DNA of 64,000 bases from Craspedostauros australis (GCA_026770025.1 JAMXDE010000037.1:372001-436000); one strand, 5' to 3'; positions 11,184 to 23,300 are shown, counted from the stretch's first letter. The notes: generated by a model not told the origin, from the sequence alone. Made by a program: numbers and translations.

Positions 11184-12785
11184 CTATCGCGATTCATCCA
11201 TGACAGCCTCCAAGTCTTCCTTCATTGCGGCAGCAGACGATCCTAACGTGACGGATGAAGATGCCATCGTCACTAGCAATTTGCTCATCATCGATCCTAA
11301 ACTGTTGCCAATGATCCAGGCATCCTGAACGTCTCGCCTACTGCGCTTGGAATCGATTCTCTCCGACTCATCTCCACGGGATTGTGGCACGTTGGATCTT
11401 CCAATTCCAGAGAACCGTATGCTTCGCCAACGTCCGTCTCTTGCCACATGTTCAGCAGAGCGTCGATCGGATTGCTCAATCTGTCGCTGAGGGTTCGAAG
11501 ACCGTAGGTGACTTCCATCGGATAGAATGCCGGCATGGAGCTGACCGGTTGTAGATTCTGCCGGTGAGCGATCGGGGCCTCTGTGACTACGTTTTGGTTG
11601 CGGATACAGCATCCGGCGTAAACTGATTTTGTTGGCATGCCTGGAGATGATGACCGGAGCATGCGGCGCATCTAAATCATGTCGTAATCGGTTGATATAC
11701 CGAGATAGGTACATGTCGAACCGTCTCTTGTCGGCTGGTGTCTTACCATGTTGCTCGCCTTGCATACTTCCAGCGGAAAAGAAGACGCCAGCTATCTTCA
11801 GCTTTTGGCGCGGCGGTCGTGCATCATCATCGCGGCGCTGCTGATGCTGCGGTGCTGTTTCTGCCGATCGCGTTGATGACAAGTAATTCAGCACGTGTGT
11901 GATGTGGCGTGCGTCATTCTTGCGCTGCGAGCGCTCATCTTGACAATCCACCATTGTGGCATGCGTGCCCCCTGTGCCGTCCTTCTGATTCTTCCCGCTC
12001 GTATCAGTTGACGATGAGCGCACTGCAGGATCAACGCTCGTAGTCGTGGCGGTAGCGGTGCCGTCATCCACACCAACAGCCTCGTGCTGCGAGACAATGT
12101 TGCATCGACTCGTACTAACCACGCGCGTCCTTCCGTCGACTTGTTCGTATCGTTCCACCAGCGAATTGAAGTTCGAAGGGTTGCCGTCCTTGCCTCCAAC
12201 TGACAGCAACAGAATGGGAGCTTCACGTCCAAGAGTCTCTTGCAAATGGTGTGCAAGCTGACGTTCAAATACGTGTAGCGGGGATATCGTCTCATCTTGA
12301 TGGATGACATCTGAGAAACTGGTCGTTGGCAGCACGTCATTCCGAATGATGTGCACACGCGGTAGTTGTACACGCCCATTGCTTCCTGTTCGACCCTGCG
12401 TCAGTCGTTCGTTCCGCCGCTGCTCTTGACGACCATGTTCGGATACAGCATAGCTTTTCACTTCGATTGATCGGACGGTTGAGTCATCTGGATGATGACG
12501 AAGCGTGTGCAGAATAGATCCATCGGCATCCAAGCTGACATTCGCTCCAGTGCCGGTGCTCTGATGCGGTGGCTGCGCCATTGCCGCATTCGCACTGATC
12601 CAGTGTTGTGGAATTTGTCCAAAATCTCCCACAAACAAAAACACATGAACCACGGATGCTGTGCTGCTCTCATCATGGGCGACTTGCTGTGTTGCTACGC
12701 GATTGCGTCGCACTGTCCGGCTCACATCATCTTCTGATGTAGAGACTGTGGGAAACTGATTTTTTGGGAATGTCACGGAATCCAT
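11184..12785 (-). CDS. Divergent SASA/acetylesterase-like protein (tentative)
   Basis: 533 residues in one open frame. The blocks VVHVFLFVGDFGQ, then FERQLAHHLQETLGREAPILLLSVGGKDG, then KIAGVFFSAGSMQGEQHG with FDMYLSRYINRLRHDLDAPHAPVIIS follow the order of the SASA (sialate O-acetylesterase / carbohydrate esterase) domain, in which a GQSN serine motif, a GGS block and a WxQGE block occur. The canonical GQSN serine is not visible, so it may be inactive or very divergent. After about 11671 a different minus-strand frame (11671-11297) looks at least as protein-like (VYAGCCIRNQNVV, ALLNMWQETDV), which points to an unrecognised intron or a frameshift. A membrane-anchored frame lies just upstream at 13526-12789 and might be its first exon. 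Family assignment is weak. Confidence 0.45.
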   Translation of the reverse strand: MDSVTFPKNQFPTVSTSEDDVSRTVRRNRVATQQVAHDESSTASVVHVFLFVGDFGQIPQHWISANAAMAQPPHQSTGTGANVSLDADGSILHTLRHHPDDSTVRSIEVKSYAVSEHGRQEQRRNERLTQGRTGSNGRVQLPRVHIIRNDVLPTTSFSDVIHQDETISPLHVFERQLAHHLQETLGREAPILLLSVGGKDGNPSNFNSLVERYEQVDGRTRVVSTSRCNIVSQHEAVGVDDGTATATTTSVDPAVRSSSTDTSGKNQKDGTGGTHATMVDCQDERSQRKNDARHITHVLNYLSSTRSAETAPQHQQRRDDDARPPRQKLKIAGVFFSAGSMQGEQHGKTPADKRRFDMYLSRYINRLRHDLDAPHAPVIISRHANKISLRRMLYPQPKRSHRGPDRSPAESTTGQLHAGILSDGSHLRSSNPQRQIEQSDRRSAEHVARDGRWRSIRFSGIGRSNVPQSRGDESERIDSKRSRRDVQDAWIIGNSLGSMMSKLLVTMASSSVTLGSSAAAMKEDLEAVMDESR

Positions 12786-12788
12786 ATA

Positions 12789-13526
12789 TCAAAGGCAAAA
12801 GGAAAGCAGGCAAGAACGTGAAGCATGCAAGAACGTGAAGTATGATAGTGTCAGAGCACGAGAGGTAGCGCGACAGTCATCGGATACGCTTCGAAAGGTG
12901 GTCCATGCTGGTATTGAGGATTCCATCATCCCCAAGCACCAACCAATCAAGTTTGCGACGATGTAATACCAGAGTACCACCCCTGCATCATGTGTACGTA
13001 CCACGGCATCGCACACTTCGGAATGGTGTTTGGAACTCTGATGCAGCCATTCGTGGGCAGTCAGGTTGTAGCCACCGACCTCCAGCTTTGGTTGCATCTC
13101 GTTCTGTTCTCCGTGCACCAGGCTTGCTCCCGCATTCGCTTGCACCAATGTCATTCTTGGATTGGTCAATGCATGTGAACGACAGTGAATGTTTCGCAAC
13201 GATATTGGTCCATTATCGTAAGAGCTGGACATGGTGATCCTGGCGTGCGCATCGTAGACGTTCTTGTTGTTGACTGTGATCTTGTCAAGCTTGCTGAAGA
13301 ATTGATGCTGATACAGTACCGCGCTTCCCATCTGCGTTGATCGAGACGAGAAAATGAACAGCACCGTCGGGATGATGAGGAGGCGGCAGTGCTTGCTGCA
13401 CGAATGCAGACCCAGAAGCGCCAACGAGAGCAGCAGCAACGTGCATCCGATCCCCGCCGACGGAGCACGCCACAGAAACGCCGTGAGTATCGGCAGTAGC
13501 CGCCCTTTCTGTCTCTGTCTCCTCAT
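12789..13526 (-). CDS. Hypothetical membrane-anchored protein
   Basis: 245 residues from the ATG at 13526. The basic start (RRQRQKGR) is followed by two hydrophobic segments (about residues 27-45 and 50-65), then a soluble part with VNNKNVYDAHARITMSS and LVQANAGASLVHGEQ. The frame stays open further upstream, but that part is histidine- and arginine-rich and unlike protein. I do not recognise the family. It ends within a few bases of the SASA-like frame and may be the 5' exon of that gene. I could not find a splice pair that joins the two cleanly, so they are listed separately. Confidence 0.4.
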   Translation of the reverse strand: MRRQRQKGRLLPILTAFLWRAPSAGIGCTLLLLSLALLGLHSCSKHCRLLIIPTVLFIFSSRSTQMGSAVLYQHQFFSKLDKITVNNKNVYDAHARITMSSSYDNGPISLRNIHCRSHALTNPRMTLVQANAGASLVHGEQNEMQPKLEVGGYNLTAHEWLHQSSKHHSEVCDAVVRTHDAGVVLWYYIVANLIGWCLGMMESSIPAWTTFRSVSDDCRATSRALTLSYFTFLHASRSCLLSFCL

Positions 13527-14614
13527 CTGCTCGCTCCTGCGATTGTCATATCTTTTGCATCGGTGCCTGTGATAGTAGCAGTTCCTCCAACAGCGACGGC
13601 GATGGTGATAGTGATGGCCAAGATAATGACGATGGCAGCGAAACGGAGAACACAACAACGGTATCGTCGGCTGCAGAGGCAGTGAAATTGTTGCCTCTGC
13701 TCTACGTGCACTTCACTCTGTCTCCATTGCCAAAGGTTCAACTTCACGGCACGCACGAAGGCCGCAAGTGAGAGACTACTCTACATAGTACTCCTTTCTG
13801 TCCATGCATGTACCATACCATGCCTGTCAGACACCAAGTGTGGGAAACCGAAAATTCACAGATGATGCGTTTCGAAAACACACACACGACACCAACAACA
13901 AATTCAAATTCGGGAAGGTGCGCGAAGACAGTTTTTTGTGTTCGGTGTCGACGAAAATATGAGGGACTTTTCATGTACTACACAATCGCTGTCTCTTCAC
14001 ACCACAACGCACTTTGCCAAATCGCCATCAGCAAATCACATGATATATCATGTGTTTCATGTCGCACACCTGTCTCACCGATCGCCAACTCTGCAACCTC
14101 CTTTCACATTTTCGAAAATTCCTTTCGCCAAATCTGCTAACGACGCATCACGCCTCCACCCATCAAAACGGCGAGGAAGGACATCAACGAACAAAGGAAC
14201 GAGAACCAGAACGAGAGCGACAACAGCAACAACAACAACAACAACAGTCGACACCAACGGCCCGCTGATGCAAACAGAACGAAGAGCGTGAGAGTAACGG
14301 ATCACAACAGGGGGTACAAGCCACCAACAAGCGAGCATGCAAATCAACTTCGACTATTCAATGATTTCTATGCCCAATGGATTGTTTGTTTGTTGCGCGC
14401 GTCCAAACAGCATCCCCCCACACACAACAAGAGTCACATCTCGATCACAAAACCTCAAAGCTGAAGTCCAGATACAACACACAGAAGGATAACGATCCAA
14501 ACAACAAACAAGAAGCAGAGAGCCTCACATACTCACTACTCCATCATCAACATTCGTTGATTCCCGAGCTTCACGCAACCAGATTGGAGAGGACGAGCAC
14601 TCCCACCAGGCAAG
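13527..14614. other. Intergenic region, divergent promoters
   Basis: Lies between a minus-strand and a plus-strand gene. It is rich in CAA and CA words near 14210-14550, probably the leader of the gene at 14615. No coding frame is supported. Confidence 0.4.
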
Positions 14615-15799
14615 ATGACGAATCACTTTCACGTGCAGACATCGAAGGATGAAGTGTCGAGGAATGGAACAACAGCCACCACTGCCACGACCATCCTCTC
14701 GTTGGAGTCGTTTGTGCAATGCACCAACGTCAACACGGCCTCGAGAGGATCAGAGGCCATCGTCACATTGCCAACTCCATCTCATCAATCGGTCATCTCG
14801 TCGCTGTCCCGCGACCAGAGCCCCATCAACAGCGGCCCTCCGGTGACGTTTGACTTCATCCCGGAGGTGGCCCCAAGACAAGTGCAGGGCAATGCGATGA
14901 GCCATCCAGGTAGAAATGACACCTACGCCTGGCAATCAACCCAGCAGTACAGCCATCGTCAGCATCATCATCAACTGCATCAGCATCAGCTGCAGCTGCA
15001 GCAACATCAACACCGCCAACAGGCACAGCAGGATCGTCAAGGATGGTACGTTTACACAAACAGCGTGCGCCAAACAATCACGAAGACGAACAAACCTGGC
15101 ACCACCACCACCACCACCAACAACAACAACATCATCCAGGCCCAAGGTCAAAGGCACAAGCTTGGGCTTGGACAACAGCAGCCGGTGCAAGTCGTCAATC
15201 ACTTTCACTATCATCAAAGCCACGCCCCCAATGACGACAAAGAAAACCAGGGCAGGAACTTCAGCAGCAGCAAAGGCGCCGATCGTGGCAACATCAACGC
15301 CATATTGAAACAGGCATCTCAAAAGTCAGGCTTGTCGCTGATGACGACTGGCGAGTTCACGTACACCTACGCTCAACAGCACATGCCGCTATCCAAGAGC
15401 GGCAAGATCAAGAACACCAAGTCCCACCAAGTGTCGTCCGCACTGGTGCGACCCTCTCGAGGAAGTGCTACTTTCGAGGGTTGGACGCCCGACTGCTTGC
15501 GCATCAAGACTGTGCACAAGCCCGACCCAAATCGGATGTCCGACGACGTCTTCGACACGAAAACCAACATCCGCAAACAGCGCAGGGTGCGCACCGCAGG
15601 TGGCGCGGTCAGCGGAGCCGTAGTGGGCGCTCTCGTGCTTGGCCCGCTTGGCGTGCTCACTGGAGGAGCCACAGGCGGATGGATGACCAAGAATATCTGC
15701 AAGCACGGCGAGAAGCGCGAACAGAGGAAGTTCGAGAAGAAGAACTTCCAACGCCATGCCTTCCAGTCCAACATCCACCACACAGCAACCTTTTGTTAG
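14615..15799 (+). CDS. Hypothetical protein with glycine-rich C-terminal membrane hairpin
   Basis: 394 residues. The first 250 are low complexity, with S/T-rich, H/Q-rich (about 112-140) and T/N-rich (about 160-175) tracts. The conserved-looking part is the C-terminus: FEGWTPDCLRIKTV, a basic segment FDTKTNIRKQRRVR, then AGGAVSGAVVGALVLGPLGVLTGGATGGW (about 332-360), a glycine-zipper-like hydrophobic hairpin, and a basic tail. Such hairpins sit in or pack against membranes. The hydrophobic stretch is about 28 residues, enough for one long or two short helices. I do not recognise the family and give no function. No intron is needed. Confidence 0.6.
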   Translation: MTNHFHVQTSKDEVSRNGTTATTATTILSLESFVQCTNVNTASRGSEAIVTLPTPSHQSVISSLSRDQSPINSGPPVTFDFIPEVAPRQVQGNAMSHPGRNDTYAWQSTQQYSHRQHHHQLHQHQLQLQQHQHRQQAQQDRQGWYVYTNSVRQTITKTNKPGTTTTTTNNNNIIQAQGQRHKLGLGQQQPVQVVNHFHYHQSHAPNDDKENQGRNFSSSKGADRGNINAILKQASQKSGLSLMTTGEFTYTYAQQHMPLSKSGKIKNTKSHQVSSALVRPSRGSATFEGWTPDCLRIKTVHKPDPNRMSDDVFDTKTNIRKQRRVRTAGGAVSGAVVGALVLGPLGVLTGGATGGWMTKNICKHGEKREQRKFEKKNFQRHAFQSNIHHTATFC

Positions 15800-16851
15800 A
15801 TGATACGGGAGTACAGTCTGCGTATGCAATCTGCTGCTCTACGAGTACACCAGGAAGCCACAACCACGACGTAACCAAAGCACAAGCAAAAAGCGATCAG
15901 AAGGGTCAACAGCAACACAATGAATGGACATGCAGACTTTACCACATCATGTTACATCATACCACAGCACTGCATTCGTCCAGGCACGCTCGACACAACG
16001 CAACGCAACACAACGCAACACCACACACATGAAGAGAACTGAAAATCGTTGATTCAGTGAGACGACGACACCACAAATACAACATCACCACCAATAACGA
16101 AAACCACAACGGAGTAGGGGGGACGACGAATGAGCTTATACCTTCTTCGCACCTCCCCCTTCTCCGTCTTGGCGCTCGGGAAAACCGACGGCTCCAGGCT
16201 GGACCAACGACAGTCGAAGCCAGAGTCACCGATTCCCGTAAGCAGCCGACCACGTCGTCATTGACAACCGCAGCAACAACACCATCACTAGAGCGAGAGA
16301 GAGAGAGAGAGAGAAACAACGAAAGGAGCTTGGCTTGCTTCGCTTCGCCTCGACCAACGAGTGCGTACCACACCATACACGCACACAGGCAGCGACATCA
16401 ATAGACACTTCGACACAGATCGAGATCCATCCAGAGAAACGAATACATTGCACGACAACGGCACCAGCAACAACGGTACTACTCGTCCCATGGTGCTGGA
16501 CAGTAGCATAAGCTGCCGCAGCAACGGATAGATCCTCCACTGCGTTAGAACTCATCATACAAGCACAAGCACAAGCACAACCACTAGAACACGGCATGCT
16601 ATGGAATGCATTATCTCACCAATTGAGAACACATTGCAACTGTGATAAAGCACCCATTGTCGTTGCTGCATCTTTGTCAGCTGTTCCTTTCGACTTAATA
16701 ATGGATACTTGTTATCCAGGCAATCTACTCTACTCGTATTCTATCCATCCTTGCCTCGATGTTTTCACCATACACATCAACTCACAGCTGCACACCAGCC
16801 TCCAAGGCCAGCTTGTATTCGGAAACAGCAGCACAAACGCTGGCGCCGTCG
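15800..16851. other. Intergenic region with simple repeats
   Basis: Between two converging genes. It contains a GA dinucleotide run, a CACAAG-type run near 16561-16580 and CAACG-type words near 15990-16020. No coding frame or RNA gene was recognised. Confidence 0.45.
16295..16314 (+). repeat. GA dinucleotide microsatellite
   Basis: About ten GA units in an otherwise non-coding interval. Confidence 0.85.
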
Positions 16852-18143
16852 TCACAGATTCCGCTGGCGGCGATCTCGCAGCCAACCAACATGATCGAGA
16901 ATCAGGTTCCCATCCAGATCGCTGGGGAGCATGGATCGATCCAATCCATGGTCATTCTCCAACCGGTGCATGATGGTGTTCGTACTGCCGGTGTGCAAAC
17001 AGAGACGTTTCCGCAAGGTTGTTCCGAAATACCATCGAATGATGTGAATCACAATGTTCGAAAACAACGGAGGGTTGCAAATGTGCACCGCCGAGATGCG
17101 GATGGGAAGGAAGTTGCGGAAACTGCCGAAGATGAATCTTATTCTGGCAATGTCAATCTGCCAAAGCTTGACGTGCCTTGGGTTCGAGATGAAGACGATG
17201 CCTTTCTTTTGCGCCTCTTCATCCTCAAGAAGCGCTTGTGAGCTGTACCAAATGCTGCGAAGCAAGGCTTCCTTGGTGAACCTGGTCGGATCCAACCGTG
17301 AGGGGTCGGCATAAAGTATGGCTCGGCGGTCCTCAGACGTCGAACTGCTTGCATCGCGCGAGATGCACCTCATCATGCCTACCTCCAACACATCGTGATC
17401 ATCCCTCAACGCGCCATCCAAGGTCATCGGTAGGAATGCCTTCTCTGGACCGAATACTGTGAATCGATGCTCCCAGTACGCGACGATTCGGAGCACCGCA
17501 CTCTGATGAGGGCAGATTTTGGAGTTTCAAGTTTGCGCAGATGATGATTTTGGAAGTGCAATGTCAGAGGGTGCAGGCAGGCATGTTCGAAGCAACACAA
17601 AATGGACGCCAAGAGGCTTTGTGAGCGATACATTGAGAGCAGAATGGTATGCTATGTTTGCATGATCACTCTCGATGCCACATCGAAAGGCCTTGGGGCA
17701 TCACTAACGATGGTTCCGCAGAGTAACCGTTGACCTTCATGGGATCTAATGTCGCCGAAGATCGATGTGTCTTTATGCGCCATAGACGCTTCATCAACCG
17801 ATGTCCTCAAATAAATGGCCCTGATGGGAAGGGCGGTCACTGCAACGGCGCTGGAAGCTGCAGCTAGAAGACTCACCTTGACATCGAAGACCTTGCATCG
17901 AAGGAACATGAGCTTGTCCTTCGATGAGACCAGCTCTGGGGATCTCTCACATGCGAGCATGTAGTAAGTCTTTTGATCGGCCGGAAGACGGTCCAGCTCC
18001 TCGTCGAACTCGGCCAGCTTGGCAGCAATGAGTTTGGGCGATTCGATGGGATGCACTTGCCCGAACCGATCAGGCTTCAACTCCATTGGAACCTCCATTA
18101 TGTGATGTGCTCTTTCTCTTCCTCTCGTTTCTCGTCCTATCAT
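16852..18143 (-). CDS. CRAL-TRIO (Sec14-like) lipid-transfer protein, two exons
   Basis: Exon 1 is 18143-17877 and exon 2 is 17502-16852; the donor AAG|GTGAGT and the acceptor CATCAG|AGTGCG join in phase 0 to give about 305 residues. Across the junction the protein reads KLMFLRCKVFDVK then SAVLRIVAYWEHRFTVFG, the typical end of the CRAL-TRIO N domain. The lipid-binding domain follows: GIVFISNP, IDIARIRFIFGSFRNFLPIRISAVHICNPP, LRKRLCLHTGS, and a closing LPSDLDGN resembling the LPxELGG motif. Members carry phosphatidylinositol or other hydrophobic ligands between membranes; the ligand here is unknown. The start is uncertain: an in-frame ATG at 18098 is also possible, and no good upstream ATG exists in this frame. 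Confidence 0.72.
17503..17876 (-). other. Intron of the CRAL-TRIO gene
   Basis: 374 bp, GTGAGT donor and CATCAG acceptor on the minus strand, phase 0. Skipping it restores a continuous CRAL-TRIO N to lipid-binding domain reading. Confidence 0.7.
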
Positions 18144-18681
18144 CTCCTTCTCTGCGGCCGTTGGCTCCTCTGCTGTTGCTGTTGTGACTGTAATCAATAG
18201 TAGCAGTAGTATGCTGCTCTACTCCATGTCCGTAATGAAAGTGCGCAACGGCCCACCATCGATGCATTGTCGGAGCCATACTTTGGCAAGACCCATGAAC
18301 GAGAAGAGACGTGAGACGAGAGAAGGCGGAGGGGGGCGGTTCCGCCTCCTTGGTGCTGTTCCTATTTCTGTGCCTGTGCCTGTTGCTGCGACAAAACGTG
18401 GAAAGGTGAAACCGAACCGTGGAGGCGTGAAATTGGTGGTTCTCATTCGTGACAGCTTGACATCATCAATCAGGGCCACACCAACGCAGAGATTGCAGTT
18501 CTCTTCTCGCGCGTTTCGGCCACAACCTCTCTCTCCACTCTGTTCGAATCTACCCGTAAAAACTATAATATCTGTGCGTGCTATGTCTGTGTGTGCTCAT
18601 CTCATGTAATAGAACACATGTGGGTATGCTATACACAGAACTCATGCACCTCCATGCATGTGTCACATAAAATGCACTCAT
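18144..18681. other. Leader of the CRAL-TRIO gene and left flank of the mobile unit
   Basis: No gene is supported. The bases next to 18682, read on the minus strand, continue the 3' end of the LRR pseudogene now found at 45019: the first codon after the junction is a TGA stop. Confidence 0.5.
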
Positions 18682-18685
18682 CTAT
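18682..18685 (+). repeat. Target-site duplication CTAT, left copy
   Basis: CTAT immediately precedes the left terminal inverted repeat and recurs immediately after the right one at 45019-45022. Confidence 0.7.
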
Positions 18686-18817
18686 GACCCGGTTACTCTA
18701 GGAAGCGTGCATCTGAGCCGTAATGACTTTTATGACCTATCTGAAACTTTGCACACAGATAGACCTATAGGTGGAGGGCTACTGTGTGAAATATTGCCCC
18801 CCCTACGAGCATTATTA
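18686..18817 (+). repeat. Left terminal inverted repeat, 132 bp
   Basis: Matches the reverse complement of 44887-45018 over all 132 bases; similarity stops abruptly on the inner side. It contains a run of seven C near its inner end. Confidence 0.92.
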
Positions 18818-20372
18818 GAGTAGATATTTAAGTTTTTAATTTTGGACTATACCAAGACTATTGACGTACCGCATGACAGACGGCACTTTTACACCCATTT
18901 TGCTTCCCGATATGGGTCAAAATTGGGCCTGTTGTCGGATTTTTTTGAAATAGACAAGCCTGAAGCTAATAGTTGAATTGATGTCATTGGGGTGTGTTTG
19001 GGAATCTCGTCCGCACATCTACAATTGCAAAACCTGAAGCTACACTTTTGTCATTCGCCTTGCCGGCTTTCAGAACGTCCTTGGGTCATCTTTGAACTTC
19101 CAACGATTCGGTGGGATGATGCCTTCAGCTTCACTGGGCAAACTCGCGTCAGTGGCCCTGCGGCCTGTTGCAGCAGTGAAGTGGATGCAACACACCCCTT
19201 GGGATGCCATTCACCAACCTTGATCCCTGCGGTTAATCGTCCTCACTCAAACAAAGGTCCCCTGTCTCTGACCCTCACCTGCCTGTGGTCGAACCTGCAA
19301 ACCGTATCAATGCCGGACCGCGACAATTTATCCACTTTCGGCATGTTCCTGTCTTATTTGATGCCATAAATTACTTCAACCCTGAAGTTCTTTAATACTC
19401 CCTTGGTGTTGGAGTTGGAGCAGCTCATGGTATTTGGGATAACCTCTAGTATTCCATATCCAAGGTTGCCACAAGCGCGCTGTTTGTGAGGATTCGAATT
19501 TCGTTCAGTTTGAATGTTTCGCTTGGTTACGGTCTGATACCGGTTTTGACATGTCTCTGCGTCGCCGGATGTATCTATCTATTTCGAATATAACGCTTGC
19601 ATTCAATGTCTCGGTTTGAATTTGTCGAGTTCATCGCACAGTGACGTCAGCAATGTCAATCGGACAATGCTGCCAACGTGTAATAGCCAATCAAATCACT
19701 TGTTTGGATGCGGACGTCAGCCGGACATGTGGCCAGACGTTACGTCTGCAACCTAATCAATGCCAACAAAGCGCTTCGAGGCTCCGTTTCAGTGCGTCTC
19801 ACTTGCACGGACCTGAACGCAATAACGAATGGTGTGACGACAGCGCTCGAGAATGCTATCGGCGTGCCGAGTGAGCGAGGTGCAGTAGTACGTCCGTCCA
19901 ATCCATCCCCCTTGTGGGATTCTGTGCCCAGGGTCTTGCTCATACTCGTATTATACAGGTATGATGTTTCCCATCTTCGTCCTCAAAACACGAGGGAGTT
20001 GGCACGAAAAAGTGAGCGTCACATCCATCACAGGAACGGCCGGAGCATCGCTGTTGCGGAGGAGGAGCGTGATGATGAGTACGACGACGAGTACGACGAC
20101 GAGTACAACTACAAGAAACTTAGTACTTGTCCTCCTGAGTGGGAAGTATGCTATGAATCTGAGTGATTGGTATTGCAGGCACTGTGCAAGCGCGCAGAAT
20201 AGCTTGGTAATGTATTACCAGTCTCAATGATGAATCCTCTACACTGGTTTTCAAGTCGCCCATAACTGCCCCTGTAGGGCACTATCCGGATCGGTGATCC
20301 TGTCAGACCTCTGAAACAGTGCACCAGTACTTTAGATGCAGCGTACTCCGCATTGCTTGGAGTAGCTTGTGC
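18818..20372. other. Left interior of the mobile unit, no supported gene
   Basis: Several frames of 75-150 codons exist, the longest at 19708-20166 (+) with an acidic DDEYDDEY repeat near its end. None has a recognisable domain or a convincing composition. The sequence is AT-richer than the flanking genes up to about 19640. Confidence 0.4.
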
Positions 20373-23300
20373 CTATGGCCATGCCGTGTGGCGTTCCAGA
20401 AACAATCACGAGAGCTCCAGTTTGTCAGCCTCTGCTTCTGTAGCACCCGGCTTCAACGTCCAGAGTTTGAGATTGACGATTTCGAACTTGGTTCTGTTGT
20501 TGTGCATCTTCGACAGCAACGGGCTGTTGAATGTCAGACACGGACGCGTGGTTTCATGGAGCATACCATCTCCTTCGACAACTAAACCAAATCCCCAGTT
20601 CGGCTGTTGCCGTTGTTGGTGTGCGCCATCACTGTTGTTGTTGCTGGTGTTGGCATTGAGGCCGCTGCCTCATGTCGCTGGATTACCAATGGTGTCCAGG
20701 TGAATTGATGTGTAGTTGGTGGCCGTGCGTGGATATTCCTCTTTCTTTTCGCCTGCTTCTTGTCCGCCATCGTCATCGTCGTAGAAGTTGTGAGAAGAGG
20801 AGGAGGATGGAACGGTGGGAATTGGCATGGGGCCGGTGCTATCGGCAGGGGTGCCCCATCCAACCGCAAGTCAATCGTTCGTGCAGAGCTGGATGTAGTC
20901 GTTGGCACCGGCACACGGGAAGACATCGATCTTGCTTTCCAGCTGCGCCTACTCCAGAACGGATCAACTCTTCGGTGCCAAGCGGTGATTGCACATCCGC
21001 CACAGGAAGCATTCGCCCATGCCAAAGTACTTCCGTGTCTTGCGCCATGCCTGGCCGGTGAAGGCGCTGAACACTTAGCCATCCATCGTCTCCAGCGCCA
21101 GCATTGTGTACTGAGCTCTTCTTGCTTGCTGAAGGAAGGACCCAAGGGATGCACCATTGCGGACGAGGGATTACTTCAGATAGAAGTTTTCTTGTTTTGG
21201 GAAAATGGGAAGAATCCTTGAAGCGATTCCATCAACGGAGGGCTCAGGACATGAAGCGATACCGCCATATCGTCCGCCAATGTGCCAAGGATGGAAAATC
21301 CCAACATGCCACCACCTCCATAACCGTCCACATAATCGTCCTTCATGATGTTCCAGCTGTCCAACCATTCATTGTCTGGCACACATGACATATCTGAAGC
21401 GTCCTGGTAGTTGTCATCGTCGTCGTCATCAGCATCGCCGTTGTCGCGGCCGTCGTTAGCGCGCATGCGGCAGGCATGCTGCGTATTAAAGTGGCTGAGG
21501 GTTTCCTGATCACGCGGTGTGCCAACAGTGGAGGCGTCCAAGGGATCATGTGAGGAATATTCCGTCATTTCCAGATTGGGTGCAGACATTGTGGCAATGA
21601 TCCCTGGCATGAATGACTGTTCATTGTCTGCGCGACACGGCACGACGAATGCGAAAGATGTCATCATGCACATCTTGGTTGAACAAAGCGCCCTGGTTCT
21701 GGAAACCTTCCTTGCAGTGGTAGTACGACGATTCATCAAATGAGGTTGACAGGTAATGGTTGCCATGGCTCTGATCCATCGGTGTGTTTCCATGGCTCAA
21801 CAGTCGAGAGAACCAGATGATGCTCTGCGAAGGTTGTTGCTGCGCCCGTTGTTGCAGCTGTTGCTGCCAGTGATGATAGCCCCTGTCGTTTGTCCCAGCA
21901 TTCTCGACGGCGGCGCTGTGATCCACATCAGTGTAATCCAGCACTGCCGGTTCCTGCTGCTGATTTCGACCATCGGCATCGCGGCCATGTGCTGTCGCAT
22001 CTGCCATTCCCTGTAACGAACCCTGCTGTTGCTGTTGCAGCATATTCTACGGACTTTCGCTGACTTCCACACCCTCACCGTCGTAATTGTTTCTTGATGC
22101 CAGGCGCAACAGGACAGGTTTTGGTGGGCTCTTCTTGGCTGTGGGCGTCTTGGATGCCCCGTTGGCGCATCATGTTCTTCCATGGTGAGGGAAGACATCT
22201 TGGCGTCTGATGGTGTTGACGAAGGCAAAGCTTGACTCATGGTCTCCAGGTCCATTGAAGAATCTGCCGTTGCAGCAGACTCGATGGTTTTGACAGTCGA
22301 TACGATGCTCGGCATTGTGGCCGCAGTTGGCACAGTCAAGATGGTAGCAGGAACATGATCAAGACGGAGATTTTGTTGCTGTTGTCCTTGCTCGTGTGCA
22401 CTGCTGGTTTGTGACGACTACTATGTGCTTGTTGCAAATGACGACATGTTGCTGGCCGTCGCCCATGCCATAGCCACCTGATCCGATGCCTCATACTGCG
22501 CGCGCAAGATCTCTGCCGCGTTGACAGATGGTGGTGGTGGGATGGTGACGACAGCATCGCGGAAGCACAGCTGCGTAGTTGTGGTGGGAGCTGTGATCGG
22601 GATGTCGTCTTGGATGACAACTCTAGATGATTGCTGTGCTGCTGCATCGTGAAAAGTGGCGGTGGACGATTCGGACCGCATGGTGGTTGCGGGTTGGATG
22701 GGAGGGAATGTCTCAGTGGTCGCGGTTGATTGAACATGCGACGATGTTGCCAGTGCCGAATTCTGAAGCAAGGCAAGTCGCTGTCCGTCGAGATGGTGGA
22801 TTGGGAACGCAACGCTGTCGTGTGGCGAATGGATGGAATGGTCGCATTCGTCGCGTCGGTGGTAACTGACTCGCCTCGCATCACAACGCCTGGTGGGAGC
22901 GGCGGGAACGTGTTGTTGGTGGCAGTTGATTCGGACTGGATGGCCGTCGCGAGTTGGATGGGTGGGATGCTGGCCTCGGTTGCGACGGATTGCCGCGCAT
23001 CGCCTTGCCTGGAGGGATTGGGGGGAAACTATCGACCGTGGCTGTCGATTGCGATCGCAGCGCTGTTGCCGGTTAGATCGGTGGGATGCTCGTATTGCCA
23101 ATGCTCGCCACCGTCGTGGATGAGTCGCTTCGAATGGCGGCGGCGGGGCGGATGCTGGCAAAGGATGCGATGGATCCTGCGTCAGATGCGATCCTTGCAA
23201 GACGAGCTGTGCTTGGTCGCGACGTTGGCACAGGAGCATCGTCGATTGGCAATGACGACGACGAGGCGTAGACCAATGTGTCCGACTGTCTGCGAGTCAG

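Noticed and set aside
19708-20166. 152-codon plus-strand frame with an acidic DDEYDDEY repeat
   Set aside because: No domain, no codon-use support visible, and it lies in decayed transposon interior; kept only as part of the interval note.
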